Source of the DNA: Neobacillus niacini
GTDB taxonomy: Bacteria; Bacillota; Bacilli; Bacillales; Cytobacillaceae
Direction of reading: 5' to 3'
Assembly: GCF_019749295.1 (NCBI RefSeq)
Contig: NZ_JACWFG010000001.1
Location: 704,604 to 768,603, forward strand
Length of the DNA: 64,000 nt
The translations under genes were made by a program, and so were the position numbers. Every line of letters begins with the position of its first letter. Within the stretch, counting starts at the first letter, position 1. Below the pieces are notes generated by a model that saw only the letters and a list, made by a program, of their open reading frames with translations, did not search any database and was not told the origin of the DNA. Below are positions 51,575-60,292 of this stretch, piece after piece.

Positions 51575-53749
51575 ATGGGGAAACTTGGAGAACTCATATA
51601 CCATTACCGGAAAACGGTTCTCGTAATTTGGCTGCTTATCATTGCACTATCTGTAGTATTCGCCTTAAAATTACCCTCTGTATTAAGCGGTAACGGCTTT
51701 GAATACAAAGGTGAATATAACGATACAAGAATGCTCCTTGAAGAGGAATTTGGACAAGCCAAGTCATCCATAATACTCGTATTCGAAAGAGAGCGAACAG
51801 TTCCTGATCGTGACTGGAAACAATATATCAAAGCAACTATTGAGAATTTAAGAACCTTCGATGGTGCCAAAAGTATGATAAGTCCTTTTGACCGAGAAAA
51901 GATGATAAAGGAAGAAGTTGCCTATGGTCTGTTAACTTTTGATAAAAATGCAGAGGATCTCGGTACTGAAATTAACCAATTGGATAAGTTACTTAAAAAT
52001 AATCAGGGATTAACCGTTACCATGACGGGTGAACCAATCATTGTTCAAGACCTAAACCTAGCAAGCCAAGAGGATTTAGCTAAGGCTGAAATGATTGGAC
52101 TGCCGATTGCTCTCCTTGTCTTAGTCCTTGCCTTCGGGGGGTTAATCGCTGCATCAATTCCAATTGTTATTGGTGTTGTATCTATTCTTACAACAATGGG
52201 CGCCGTCTTCTTTTTTAGTTACCGTGCTGATTTAACCATTTTCATTTTAAATATCGTTCCCATGATTGGGCTCGCTTTAAGTATTGACTTTGCATTATTG
52301 TTAATTAATCGTTACAAAGAGGAATTACAAACAAAATCCATTCGGGAAGCCATTCAGATTAGCGTGGCAACGGCTGGGCGTTCGATTATTTTTTCAGGAC
52401 TTTGTGTTTTTATTGGCTTATCTGCTTTATGGTTTATTCAAATAGATATTTTTCAGAATGTTGCCTTGGGCGGTATGACAGTTGTGCTTATTTCTGCCTT
52501 TTGTGCACTGACCTTCCTGCCTGCCCTTCTCGCCATGATTGGGACTAGAATTAACAAGTTTAGTGTGCTTCGGGCAAAAGATTCAGAAACGAGTATATGG
52601 CATCGATTTGCTACGTTTGTGATGAAGCATCCTGTTTTGATGGCAGTTCTATCTCTAGCCATTTTATTAGCAGGACTCATTCCTGTTGCACAGTTGACGA
52701 TGTCGATTCCGGGGACAGAATCACTCCCCGCCAAATATCCATCCAGAGTGGCTTTTGAAACCTTTGAGGAACATTTTATTTCTAAAGATAAACGGACTGA
52801 AAACAAAGTAACCATAGTACTTGAAACAAAAGAATCTGTTTTAGAAGTCGATAACCTTAAGCAGGTCAACCGATATATCAAGGAACTCGAGAACGAAACA
52901 CTAGTTGATACCGTTGATTCTCCTTTTTCTGTGACGGGTATAAAGGATGAGAAAGTATTATCTCAAACGCTCTCCTTTGGTCCAAAAGAACAGACAGCAC
53001 CGATTTTAGACTACTTTATCAGGGACAATAAAATGCTGATTGAGGTCTATTTAAAAACGACAGACCATTCCGCAGAAGCTAGAGAATGGGTCCGTGACTG
53101 GTCCAATCGCAGCAGTGTGTTGACTACCCATTTTGGGGGATCGATAAAATTCGAACAGGAAATCTTTGATGAGATATTTGAGAAAGCACCATACGGGTTG
53201 TTATTAATCGTTGTTTCAACCTTCTTCATTCTCATGGCCGCTTTCAGGTCAATCCTTATTCCGCTTAAGGCTATTCTAATGAATATCTTGAGCTTAAGCT
53301 GTACGTTCGGGATTGTTGTCTGGATTTTTCAGAAGGGGCATTTTGGTGTCGAGCCTGTCGATATTGCGTTAATTTTACCTGTCTTTGTTTTTACACTGGT
53401 CTTTGGACTTTCAATGGATTACGAAGTGTTCTTGATTTCAAGGATTCAGGAGTTTTATTTGAAAACAGGTGATAATACAGAGGCTACGATATCTGGGTTA
53501 ACATACACCAGTAAAATTATTACCTCTGCTGCCGCGATTATGATTGTGGTGACAGGTGCGTTTGCTTTTACAGGAGTCATGCCGATTAAACAGCTTGGCG
53601 TCGGCATCGCGATTGCGATCTTCATTGACGCCACCATCGTGCGAATGGTGCTAGTTCCGGCCTTGATGAAGTTGTTCGGGGATTGGAACTGGTGGTTCTT
53701 TGGTTTTAAGAATAAAGAACAAGCGAAGAAAAGCAAAAGGCCAGCCTAA
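51575..53749 (+). CDS. ydfJ: MMPL-family RND transporter, YdfJ-like
   Basis: 724 residues from ATG 51575 (AAGGAGGTC upstream), equal to B. subtilis YdfJ. Two repeats of six helices with large extracytoplasmic loops after the first helix of each. D-F-A-L-L-L-I-N-R-Y near residue 248 and G-L-S-M-D-Y-E-V-F-L near 613 are the proton-relay signatures of MMPL proteins. Exports lipids or drugs; substrate unknown. Terminated directly. Confidence 0.9.
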   Translation: MGKLGELIYHYRKTVLVIWLLIIALSVVFALKLPSVLSGNGFEYKGEYNDTRMLLEEEFGQAKSSIILVFERERTVPDRDWKQYIKATIENLRTFDGAKSMISPFDREKMIKEEVAYGLLTFDKNAEDLGTEINQLDKLLKNNQGLTVTMTGEPIIVQDLNLASQEDLAKAEMIGLPIALLVLVLAFGGLIAASIPIVIGVVSILTTMGAVFFFSYRADLTIFILNIVPMIGLALSIDFALLLINRYKEELQTKSIREAIQISVATAGRSIIFSGLCVFIGLSALWFIQIDIFQNVALGGMTVVLISAFCALTFLPALLAMIGTRINKFSVLRAKDSETSIWHRFATFVMKHPVLMAVLSLAILLAGLIPVAQLTMSIPGTESLPAKYPSRVAFETFEEHFISKDKRTENKVTIVLETKESVLEVDNLKQVNRYIKELENETLVDTVDSPFSVTGIKDEKVLSQTLSFGPKEQTAPILDYFIRDNKMLIEVYLKTTDHSAEAREWVRDWSNRSSVLTTHFGGSIKFEQEIFDEIFEKAPYGLLLIVVSTFFILMAAFRSILIPLKAILMNILSLSCTFGIVVWIFQKGHFGVEPVDIALILPVFVFTLVFGLSMDYEVFLISRIQEFYLKTGDNTEATISGLTYTSKIITSAAAIMIVVTGAFAFTGVMPIKQLGVGIAIAIFIDATIVRMVLVPALMKLFGDWNWWFFGFKNKEQAKKSKRPA

Positions 53750-53777
53750 ATTTTATTTGGCTGGCCTTTCTTTATGC
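53738..53777 (+). terminator. Terminator of ydfJ
   Basis: AAAGGCCAGCC and GGCTGGCCTTT form an 11-bp stem followed by CTTTATG; the stem overlaps the last codons of the gene. It also lies at the end of the convergent cupin gene. Confidence 0.85.
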
Positions 53778-53785
53778 AATCGTTT

Positions 53786-54127
53786 TTAGATATTTTTTGC
53801 GTATTGGTCACTAGGGACTTTACTTAACACGACATATAAGCTGACAGGTTCGCTGCCTGTATTGTTAAACGCAAGCTCCTCGTCGCCGCCAACATGAACC
53901 AAATCCGCTTCTGAAACTGTAGTTTCCTGACCATCGATAATGAAGGTGCCGGTTCCAGTTACTACGTAAAGATAAACTTCTGTTCCAGGGTGTTTATGAA
54001 CGGGAAGCTGCTGTCCAGGCATGAAGTTTAGCACAAATGCTGTCGTTTCACCCTTTTTGTAAATGATACGTTTTGTAAATCTCTCTTCGCTGAATTCTTG
54101 ATAGGCTTTAACTGAATTTTTTTCCAT
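53786..54127 (-). CDS. Single-domain cupin protein
   Basis: 113 residues with one cupin_2 barrel: P-V-H-K-H-P-G-T-E-V-Y-L-Y-V-V-T-G-T-G motif 1 with two His and a Glu (about 42-60), and a motif 2 ending near F-N-N-T-G. Metal binding is likely. GGAGGGAAATAGG precedes the ATG. A perfect palindromic Fur-type box lies about 40 bases upstream, suggesting iron-dependent expression. Enzyme or sensor role unknown. Confidence 0.85.
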   Translation of the reverse strand: MEKNSVKAYQEFSEERFTKRIIYKKGETTAFVLNFMPGQQLPVHKHPGTEVYLYVVTGTGTFIIDGQETTVSEADLVHVGGDEELAFNNTGSEPVSLYVVLSKVPSDQYAKNI

Positions 54128-54166
54128 CCTATTTCCCTCCTAGTGATGTCTTACCTATATTTTAAC

Positions 54167-54181
54167 TGAAAATCATTTTCA
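54167..54181 (-). promoter_or_regulatory. Fur-type box upstream of the cupin gene
   Basis: TGAAAATCATTTTCA is a perfect 7-1-7 palindrome matching 13 of 15 positions of the Fur consensus. Confidence 0.65.
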
Positions 54182-54287
54182 ATTAAGTGAAGCGTATCAC
54201 TGTTTATTATTACTAATCGTTTCAGGAAAAACCCACAGTATCTACGGGAGATACCTCCTATTTTTTAGTGTTACACATAGGTAATAG

Positions 54288-55484
54288 CTAAAAATTAGCT
54301 GCACTAGCCTTTACTTTTTTTGATAAACCACTTGCTTGCTTCTTCCAGAACCATGTAATCACAATTCCCAGAAATAGAATCACAGTAGCAAAGTAGTAAG
54401 GGTAGTTAATATCTATATCAAATAATATTCCCCCTAGAATTGGCCCGCTAATGTTCGCTAAACTTGTAAACATAGAGTTCATACCGCCAACGAAACCTTG
54501 TTCGTTCCCGGCGATATTTGAGAGGTATGAAGTAACCGCCGGACGGAATAAATCAAAGCCTACAAAAACAATGAATGTAACTAGTAAAATTGAGAAGTAT
54601 GAATGGACAACAGTCATTAAAAAGACAAGTAAGGCTGATAATATTAAGCTATATTGAATTAGTTTTATTTCACCCCAAATTCTTGTAAGCCTATCAAATA
54701 AAAGGACTTGTGAAACTGCACCAAAAATGGCACCACCTGTGATGACAATGGCTATATCGGATGGTTTAAACTGAAATTTATGGTCCACAAATAGACTAAA
54801 AAACGATTCAAAAGCTGCTAAACCAAATGAGGCAATAAATATTAATATAAACGCAAGGAGATATTTTGGGGCAAAAATACGTTTATAGCCAAACTTTCCA
54901 TCTGAGGCTTGTTCAATATGCTCAACGTTACGTGCTGGCTCAGATAATAAAATAATAGAGAGTAAGGCTGCGATTGTCCCAAGTGCTCCCGCAAAGAAGA
55001 ATGGTATACGTGTTCCAAATTCCGCCAAAAATCCGCCAATACCTGGACCAATAATAAATCCTGTACTAATCGCAGCTGACATATAACCTAGCGCTTTTGG
55101 GCGAGTATCCAAATTTGTAATATCTGCAATAAAAGCTGTAACGGCCGGCATAATGAATGCAGCACTAATTCCACCTAAAATCCGAGAGAAAAATAACATC
55201 TCGATTTCTTTTCCGATTCCGAATAAAAATTCAGAGATCCCGAAAATAAATAAGCCAATGACAATCATAATTTTCCTGCCGAATTTATCTGCCGCTTTCC
55301 CTGCAAATGGTGAAACGATCAGCTGAGCAATGGCAAAAGCTGCAGTTAAATAACCAATTGTTGTTCCAGTAATACCTAATTCGTTCATCAGCGTTGGTAA
55401 GACTGGAATGACAAGACCAATTCCCAAAAAGGCAATGAATAAATTTATTAATAATAATGTTAAAGTGACATTATGAGTCTTCAT
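54288..55484 (-). CDS. MFS multidrug efflux transporter, Blt/Bmr/NorA-like
   Basis: 398 residues, twelve helices. Motif A (G-K-A-A-D-K-F-G-R-K, about 62-71) and motif C (G-F-I-I-G-P-G-I-G-G-F, about 141-151) mark a drug:H+ antiporter of the 12-helix group; length equals Blt and Bmr (about 390-400). It is divergent from a MerR-type regulator and its promoter has a 19-bp spacer with a central palindrome, as for MerR-activated efflux genes. Drug range cannot be predicted. Confidence 0.9.
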   Translation of the reverse strand: MKTHNVTLTLLLINLFIAFLGIGLVIPVLPTLMNELGITGTTIGYLTAAFAIAQLIVSPFAGKAADKFGRKIMIVIGLFIFGISEFLFGIGKEIEMLFFSRILGGISAAFIMPAVTAFIADITNLDTRPKALGYMSAAISTGFIIGPGIGGFLAEFGTRIPFFFAGALGTIAALLSIILLSEPARNVEHIEQASDGKFGYKRIFAPKYLLAFILIFIASFGLAAFESFFSLFVDHKFQFKPSDIAIVITGGAIFGAVSQVLLFDRLTRIWGEIKLIQYSLILSALLVFLMTVVHSYFSILLVTFIVFVGFDLFRPAVTSYLSNIAGNEQGFVGGMNSMFTSLANISGPILGGILFDIDINYPYYFATVILFLGIVITWFWKKQASGLSKKVKASAANF

Positions 55485-55556
55485 ATTTTACATTCTCCTT
55501 AACAAGACTAATTACAGTAAACTAACTAGTATTGTTTTCATTTATTTACAAATCTC

Positions 55557-55587
55557 ATCGTAGTGTATATAGTAACTATATAGTCAA
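55557..55587 (-). promoter_or_regulatory. MerR-type promoter of the efflux gene
   Basis: On the minus strand TTGACT (55582-55587), 19-bp spacer, TACGAT (55557-55562). The spacer is mostly the perfect palindrome TATATAGTAACTATATA (55566-55582). A 19-bp spacer centred on a palindrome is the hallmark of promoters that MerR-family activators untwist. Confidence 0.8.
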
Positions 55588-55603
55588 GAGTGGAGCAGTA
55601 AAA

Positions 55604-56428
55604 ATGAATAATAAAAATGGAAAATATTTAACTACAGGTGAGTTTGCGAAGCTTTGCAGAGTAAACAAACAAACTCTCTTTTATTACGACCAAATCGGGC
55701 TTTTTTCTCCGATATTGAAAAATGAAAAAGGGTACCGGTATTATTCAATTCGCCAGATCGAGCTATTCTTTGTTATTGATTTATTAAAGGATATTGGTAT
55801 GTCGCTAAACGATATTCAAGAATATACGCAAAATAAAACGCCTGAGAGTTTTTTGTCCTTAATGTACCGAAAGAAGGAAGAGATTGTGGAAAAACTTCAG
55901 GAGATCGAAGCGAAGAAAAAAATAATCGACTCAAAAATAGCATTAATGGAAGAAGCGTCACGTCTTAATTTTCAACAAATAACGCTGGAACAATTACCAG
56001 AAGTAACACTTTATTTAAGCAGGAATATTGAAAATATAACCGACGAGAAATTTGTAGAGGTAGTTTCTGATTTTATAAATGAATTGTCTCAATCAAAACT
56101 TGATACAGGATATCCAATAGGTGTTATAACCAAACGGGAGCAAGTCCTAAAAGGAGAATTCACTAATTATAGCTATTTATATATGGAGCAGCCACATCCA
56201 AAGGAAGGGTATCCGTATTTTAAAAGTGTAAAGGGTGATTTTCTAATTGGATATCATATTGGAGATGAGAAAACAATTCATAAAACATATAAGCGACTAT
56301 TCTCGGAGATGGAACGTTTAAATTTAACCTTAGGTGATTTTGTTTTTGAAGAGTATATTTATGATACAGTTGTCATGAATCATAATGAAGATTACGTCAC
56401 CAAAATTATGATTCAAGTGATCAAATAG
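55604..56428 (+). CDS. MerR-family multidrug-sensing activator, BltR/BmrR-like
   Basis: 274 residues from ATG 55604 (GTGGAGC upstream), close to BltR (273). Helix-turn-helix G-E-F-A-K-L-C-R-V-N-K-Q-T-L-F-Y-Y-D and wing G-Y-R-Y-Y-S lie in the first 50 residues; a long dimerisation helix follows (about 85-120), then a GyrI-like effector-binding domain (about 125-270). It should activate the divergent efflux gene upon drug binding. Confidence 0.9.
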   Translation: MNNKNGKYLTTGEFAKLCRVNKQTLFYYDQIGLFSPILKNEKGYRYYSIRQIELFFVIDLLKDIGMSLNDIQEYTQNKTPESFLSLMYRKKEEIVEKLQEIEAKKKIIDSKIALMEEASRLNFQQITLEQLPEVTLYLSRNIENITDEKFVEVVSDFINELSQSKLDTGYPIGVITKREQVLKGEFTNYSYLYMEQPHPKEGYPYFKSVKGDFLIGYHIGDEKTIHKTYKRLFSEMERLNLTLGDFVFEEYIYDTVVMNHNEDYVTKIMIQVIK

Positions 56429-56564
56429 AGGTTTTTTAAAAATAATTTTTGGATAAATGAGCCTGGGTAAATGAAACCCAGGCTTTTTTATTTAATGTAT
56501 CAACGGCTGCAAACTGCCAAATAATAACACCACATAACTAACCGTTTAAAGGGGGCTGACGTTT

Positions 56565-57668
56565 ATGAACAATAAAAAGTTATTCCTTATACTCTTCATG
56601 TTTACAATCTCTCAGGCTCTATTTTCTTCTAACACTTATGCCGAAAACAATGGAATCGTCGATTTACGAATCCTCGAGACGACGGATATACATGCTGCTT
56701 TAATGAATTATGATTATTACCAGACGAAAACAGACAACTCAATTGGGCTTGTAAAGACCTCCAGTCTTATTCATCAAGCGAGAAATGAGGCAGAGAATTC
56801 CCTTCTATTCGATAATGGCGACCATTTAAAAGGGAACCCGCTTGGTGAATACCTGGTGAGAATTAAGGGAATCCAAAAAGGGAATATACACCCCGTTTAC
56901 CGTGCGTTTAATTATCTGAAATATGATGGTATTGCAATCGGAAACCATGAACTAAATTATGGGCTTAAATTTCTAAAAACTGTGCTAAAGGGAGCTAAAA
57001 TGCCTGTTGTCAACGCCACTGTATATAAAGCGAAAACCATTAAACCTTACTTTAAGCCTTATGTTATTTTAAAAAGGAATGTATTGGATAATCAGGGACA
57101 AAGCCATGAATTAAATATAGGCGTCATAGGATTTATGCCGCCTCAAATTATGCGTTGGGATAAAGCAAATCTAGAGGGTAAGGTGATTGCACGGCCCATA
57201 GTGGAAGCTGCAAAAGAATTCGTTCCAAAGATGAAGGCAGAAGGTGCAGATATAATAATCGCTCTTGCCCATACAGGTATTGATAGTGAACCTTACCATC
57301 CTGAAACGGAAAATGCAGTCTATTACCTAAGTGAAATGAAAGATATTGATGCCATTCTTGCCGGTCATTCCCACGGCATTTTCCCGGGACGCGCATACAA
57401 GAATTTGCCAAATACCGATATTAACGAAGGAAAAATTAAGGGAAAACCAGTTGTCATGGCCGGTGCTTTTGGCAGCAGGCTGGGAATAATTGATCTCCAG
57501 CTAGAGGTTCAGGAAGGAATATGGAGAGTTGTAAAAAGCACAGCCTTTACAAGATCCATAGCTGATGAAAATGGAAATCCTCTAGTTAAGACAGATAAAA
57601 AATTAAAAAAACTAATTAAACGAGAACATCAGGAAACAGTCGATTTCTTAAAAAAGCTGGGTTTATAG
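56565..57668 (+). CDS. Secreted metallophosphoesterase, CpdB/YfkN-like, lacking the 5'-nucleotidase C-terminal domain
   Basis: 367 residues. Signal peptide (F-L-I-L-F-M-F-T-I-S-Q-A-L, cleavage probably near T-Y-A) then a calcineurin-like domain: T-D-I-H (about 40-43), F-D-N-G-D-H, G-N-H-E-L-N-Y-G, L-A-H-T-G and A-G-H-S-H. These are the metal ligands of 2',3'-cyclic nucleotide 2'-phosphodiesterase/3'-nucleotidases. Full enzymes have a second, C-terminal domain; here the frame stops at R-E-H-Q-E-T-V-D-F-L, just after the phosphoesterase part. It may act on its own or be a truncated relic. Confidence 0.82.
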   Translation: MNNKKLFLILFMFTISQALFSSNTYAENNGIVDLRILETTDIHAALMNYDYYQTKTDNSIGLVKTSSLIHQARNEAENSLLFDNGDHLKGNPLGEYLVRIKGIQKGNIHPVYRAFNYLKYDGIAIGNHELNYGLKFLKTVLKGAKMPVVNATVYKAKTIKPYFKPYVILKRNVLDNQGQSHELNIGVIGFMPPQIMRWDKANLEGKVIARPIVEAAKEFVPKMKAEGADIIIALAHTGIDSEPYHPETENAVYYLSEMKDIDAILAGHSHGIFPGRAYKNLPNTDINEGKIKGKPVVMAGAFGSRLGIIDLQLEVQEGIWRVVKSTAFTRSIADENGNPLVKTDKKLKKLIKREHQETVDFLKKLGL

Positions 57669-57682
57669 GTATTTTGGGGTTA

Positions 57683-57720
57683 AAAAAGCTGGGTCACTCA
57701 TGGTGACCGCAGCTTTTACA
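57683..57720 (+). terminator. Bidirectional terminator
   Basis: AAAAAGCTGGGTCAC pairs with GTGACCGCAGCTTTT (one mismatch) around a short loop, with T-runs on both strands, between convergent genes. Confidence 0.85.
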
Positions 57721-57798
57721 TTTTAGAGTTTCGGTACTATAGAACTCTTAAAGTGACCATAGCTCAATTTTTGGTTCTTTTTAGAAACTTTATTTGCA

Positions 57799-59043
57799 CT
57801 AATTATCTAAGAATTTTTTAAATATCAAAGTAGCATTATGACCGCCAAATCCTAATGAATTGGATAACACGATTTGAACATCCTTCACCTTAGCCACGTT
57901 AGGGACATAATCTAAATCCAGTTGTTCATCCTGTGTTTGATAATTGATTGTTGGCGGGATGATTCCATCCTTGATTGCCAAAAGAGAAAAAATCGCCTCA
58001 ATTGCCCCAGTTGCTCCCAACAAGTGGCCGGTCATTGATTTCGTGGAACTGACAGATAATTTATAGGCATGTTCTTTGAAAACGTCTTTGATGGCTAACG
58101 TTTCATACAAATCATTATAATAGGTGGACGTGCCATGAGCATTGATATAGTCAACTTGTTCAGGAGCAATCCCAGCATCAGCTAATGCTAATTTCATTGC
58201 TCTTCCTGCCCCTTCTCCTTCTGGTGCTGGAGTAGTAATATGATGAGCATCACCTGTAGCTCCGTACCCTGCTAATTCTCCATAAATGAAAGCACCACGA
58301 GCTACTGCGTGTTCTAATTCTTCTAATACCACGATACCCGCGCCTTCCCCAATTACAAATCCGTCGCGATTCTTATCAAATGGTCTGCTTGCTGTGGCGG
58401 GGTCTGGATTTTTTGAAAGTGCAGTCATATTAGAAAATCCTGCCACCGTCATCGCGGTAATGGTTGCTTCTGTACCGCCTGCAATCATCACATCCACATC
58501 GCCATTTTGAATCACACGGAATGCATCACCAATGGAATTGGCACCGGACGCACATGCTGTAACTGAACAATTGTTGATCCCTTTGGCACCAAGAGAAATG
58601 GATACTTGTCCTGCCGCCATATCAGGAATAAACATCGGTATTGTAAAAGGGTTAACCCTTCTTTGTCCTTTTTCAATAAACTTCCGATGTTGTTCCTCGA
58701 ATTCAGCCAAACCGCCAATTCCGGAACCAATCCAAACACCGACCCGTTCCGGTTGAACGTCTTCTCCAATTTGGATCCCGGCATCCTTAACAGCCATTTG
58801 ACTTGCTGCAATAGCAAACTGACTGTAACGACCCATTCTTCTTGATTCTTTTTTATCCATAAACTCTTCCGGAAGAAAGCCTTTAACTTCCGCTGCAATC
58901 TTGACGTCAACCTTATCTACATCAAAAAGGGTTGCTGGGCCAATTCCGGAAACACCATTCTTAATCTGTTCCCATGATGTATGAGCATCATTTCCCAAAG
59001 GAGTGACTGCTCCAACACCTGTAATCACTACTCTTTTATTCAT
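57799..59043 (-). CDS. fabF: 3-oxoacyl-[acyl-carrier-protein] synthase II
   Basis: 414 residues, family length. Catalytic Cys164 in V-T-A-C-A-S-G-A-N, His in N-A-H-G-T-S-T (near 305) and M-T-G-H-L-L-G-A-T (near 340), and the N-terminal [13 protein letters not shown]. It condenses malonyl-ACP with acyl-ACP in fatty-acid elongation. Unlike B. subtilis, no fabH gene is beside it, and no FapR-like box is seen upstream, so it could be a second fabF copy. Confidence 0.93.
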   Translation of the reverse strand: MNKRVVITGVGAVTPLGNDAHTSWEQIKNGVSGIGPATLFDVDKVDVKIAAEVKGFLPEEFMDKKESRRMGRYSQFAIAASQMAVKDAGIQIGEDVQPERVGVWIGSGIGGLAEFEEQHRKFIEKGQRRVNPFTIPMFIPDMAAGQVSISLGAKGINNCSVTACASGANSIGDAFRVIQNGDVDVMIAGGTEATITAMTVAGFSNMTALSKNPDPATASRPFDKNRDGFVIGEGAGIVVLEELEHAVARGAFIYGELAGYGATGDAHHITTPAPEGEGAGRAMKLALADAGIAPEQVDYINAHGTSTYYNDLYETLAIKDVFKEHAYKLSVSSTKSMTGHLLGATGAIEAIFSLLAIKDGIIPPTINYQTQDEQLDLDYVPNVAKVKDVQIVLSNSLGFGGHNATLIFKKFLDN

Positions 59044-59142
59044 TAAATGCTCACTCCCAAATAGATTTTTGGATGATTCTTACACTCTTACTATAGTTTA
59101 ACGAAATCAGAGTGACCGGACAAATATATTTAAAAAACTAAA

Positions 59143-59180
59143 TTATAATTTTAAAGACGGCTCCTATTAGAAGCAGTCTA
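59143..59180 (-). terminator. Probable terminator of the mrp operon
   Basis: On the minus strand an imperfect stem (AGACTGCTTC with mismatches to GGAGCCGTCT) ends 5 bases from mrpG's stop side and is followed by TTTAAAATTATAATTT. Confidence 0.45.
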
Positions 59181-59184
59181 CAAC

Positions 59185-59550
59185 TTATTTTTTTATAAAA
59201 ACTTTTTCTTTTGCATTGTGCAAATCATCCTCGACACTCTTCTCCCACATTTTCACCCCAGAATGGTAGGCAGACCGGCTGATTAAATGACCTGCAACAG
59301 GGCTTGTCAGGAAGATGAAAAAGATCCCCAGCAATACTCTTGTATCAAAATGACCGTGCACATAATGGAAATACAAAAAGGTTCCGAGCAGAATAGACAT
59401 AATCCCTAATGTCGCGCTTTTGGATGCTGCATGATTTCTTGTATATACATCAGGAAGTCTAATTAAACCAAACGTTGAGACTAATGATAAAAAAGTACCA
59501 ATGATGATAAAAAGCGCTGCAACGATTTTATAAATCTCTTCCACGTTCAA
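59185..59550 (-). CDS. mrpG: Na+/H+ antiporter subunit G
   Basis: 121 residues, three helices; the conserved R-L-P-D-V-Y-T-R-N-H-A-A-S-K-S-A-T-L-G motif is near residue 31. Last gene of the Mrp operon; it overlaps mrpF by 23 bases. Part of the membrane complex that exchanges Na+ for H+ and supports alkaline and salt tolerance. Confidence 0.93.
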   Translation of the reverse strand: MNVEEIYKIVAALFIIIGTFLSLVSTFGLIRLPDVYTRNHAASKSATLGIMSILLGTFLYFHYVHGHFDTRVLLGIFFIFLTSPVAGHLISRSAYHSGVKMWEKSVEDDLHNAKEKVFIKK

Positions 59551-59812
59551 TGATCTCCCCTTTCTCTAGGAACTTAGCAAAGGCAATGGTTCCAACAAAG
59601 GAAAGGATTCCGAGCAGGAGAATCGCTTCAAGATAGGCACTTGTTTTGAGTACAATGGAGGTTAACGCAACCAGAGCAATTAAATTGATCCCGATTGCAT
59701 CAAGTGCAATGACCCTGTCATGAATGGATGGCCCTTTAATAAGACGGTATATAAGTCCAATGATTGAAATGGAGGTTCCTAATAATGCAATTTTAATTAT
59801 TATCTCAAACAT
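59528..59812 (-). CDS. mrpF: Na+/H+ antiporter subunit F
   Basis: 94 residues with three helices and the family segment K-G-P-S-I-H-D-R-V-I-A-L-D-A-I-G near residue 27. It overlaps both mrpE (1 base) and mrpG (23 bases), as is usual in this tightly packed operon. Confidence 0.93.
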   Translation of the reverse strand: MFEIIIKIALLGTSISIIGLIYRLIKGPSIHDRVIALDAIGINLIALVALTSIVLKTSAYLEAILLLGILSFVGTIAFAKFLEKGEIIERGRDL

Positions 59813-60288
59813 TACCTGCTCACCTCCATAATTGCTTTTTCAAAGGTATTCTTAATACTATCAATCGCTTCGTGTTTCTCTGGTATATCCACTGCATGGA
59901 TATACAAAGTCTTGCTATCCAGCGATACATCCACAACGAGGGTTCCTGGTGTTAACGTAATTAAATTTGCCAAAATCGTAATCTCCCAATCCTTCGTCAA
60001 TTCTGTTTCCAGTGCGAAGATTCCTGGACGAATATTCAATTTCGGGCTTAGGACAAGCTTAAGGACACTAATATTAGAGAGTACCAGCTCTTTTAAAAAA
60101 AGGAGAATTAATTTAATTACAGCCCAGACCCTCGAAAGATAAAACCGTTCCTTAAAGAAGTGCCGGTAAGCCAGCATAATCAACAGCCCCAAAAGATACC
60201 CGATAAAAAAGGTGCTTGAACTATAATCATTTTTCAAAAACATCCAGATATAAGCAAGAAATACATTCAGTAAAATTTGAAAGGACAT
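59812..60288 (-). CDS. mrpE: Na+/H+ antiporter subunit E
   Basis: 158 residues with two to three N-terminal helices and a C-terminal soluble part containing L-I-T-L-T-P-G-T-L-V-V-D-V, the MrpE signature. It begins 4 bases after mrpD. Required for antiport activity of the complex in B. subtilis homologues. Confidence 0.93.
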   Translation of the reverse strand: MSFQILLNVFLAYIWMFLKNDYSSSTFFIGYLLGLLIMLAYRHFFKERFYLSRVWAVIKLILLFLKELVLSNISVLKLVLSPKLNIRPGIFALETELTKDWEITILANLITLTPGTLVVDVSLDSKTLYIHAVDIPEKHEAIDSIKNTFEKAIMEVSR

Positions 60289-60292
60289 AGCA

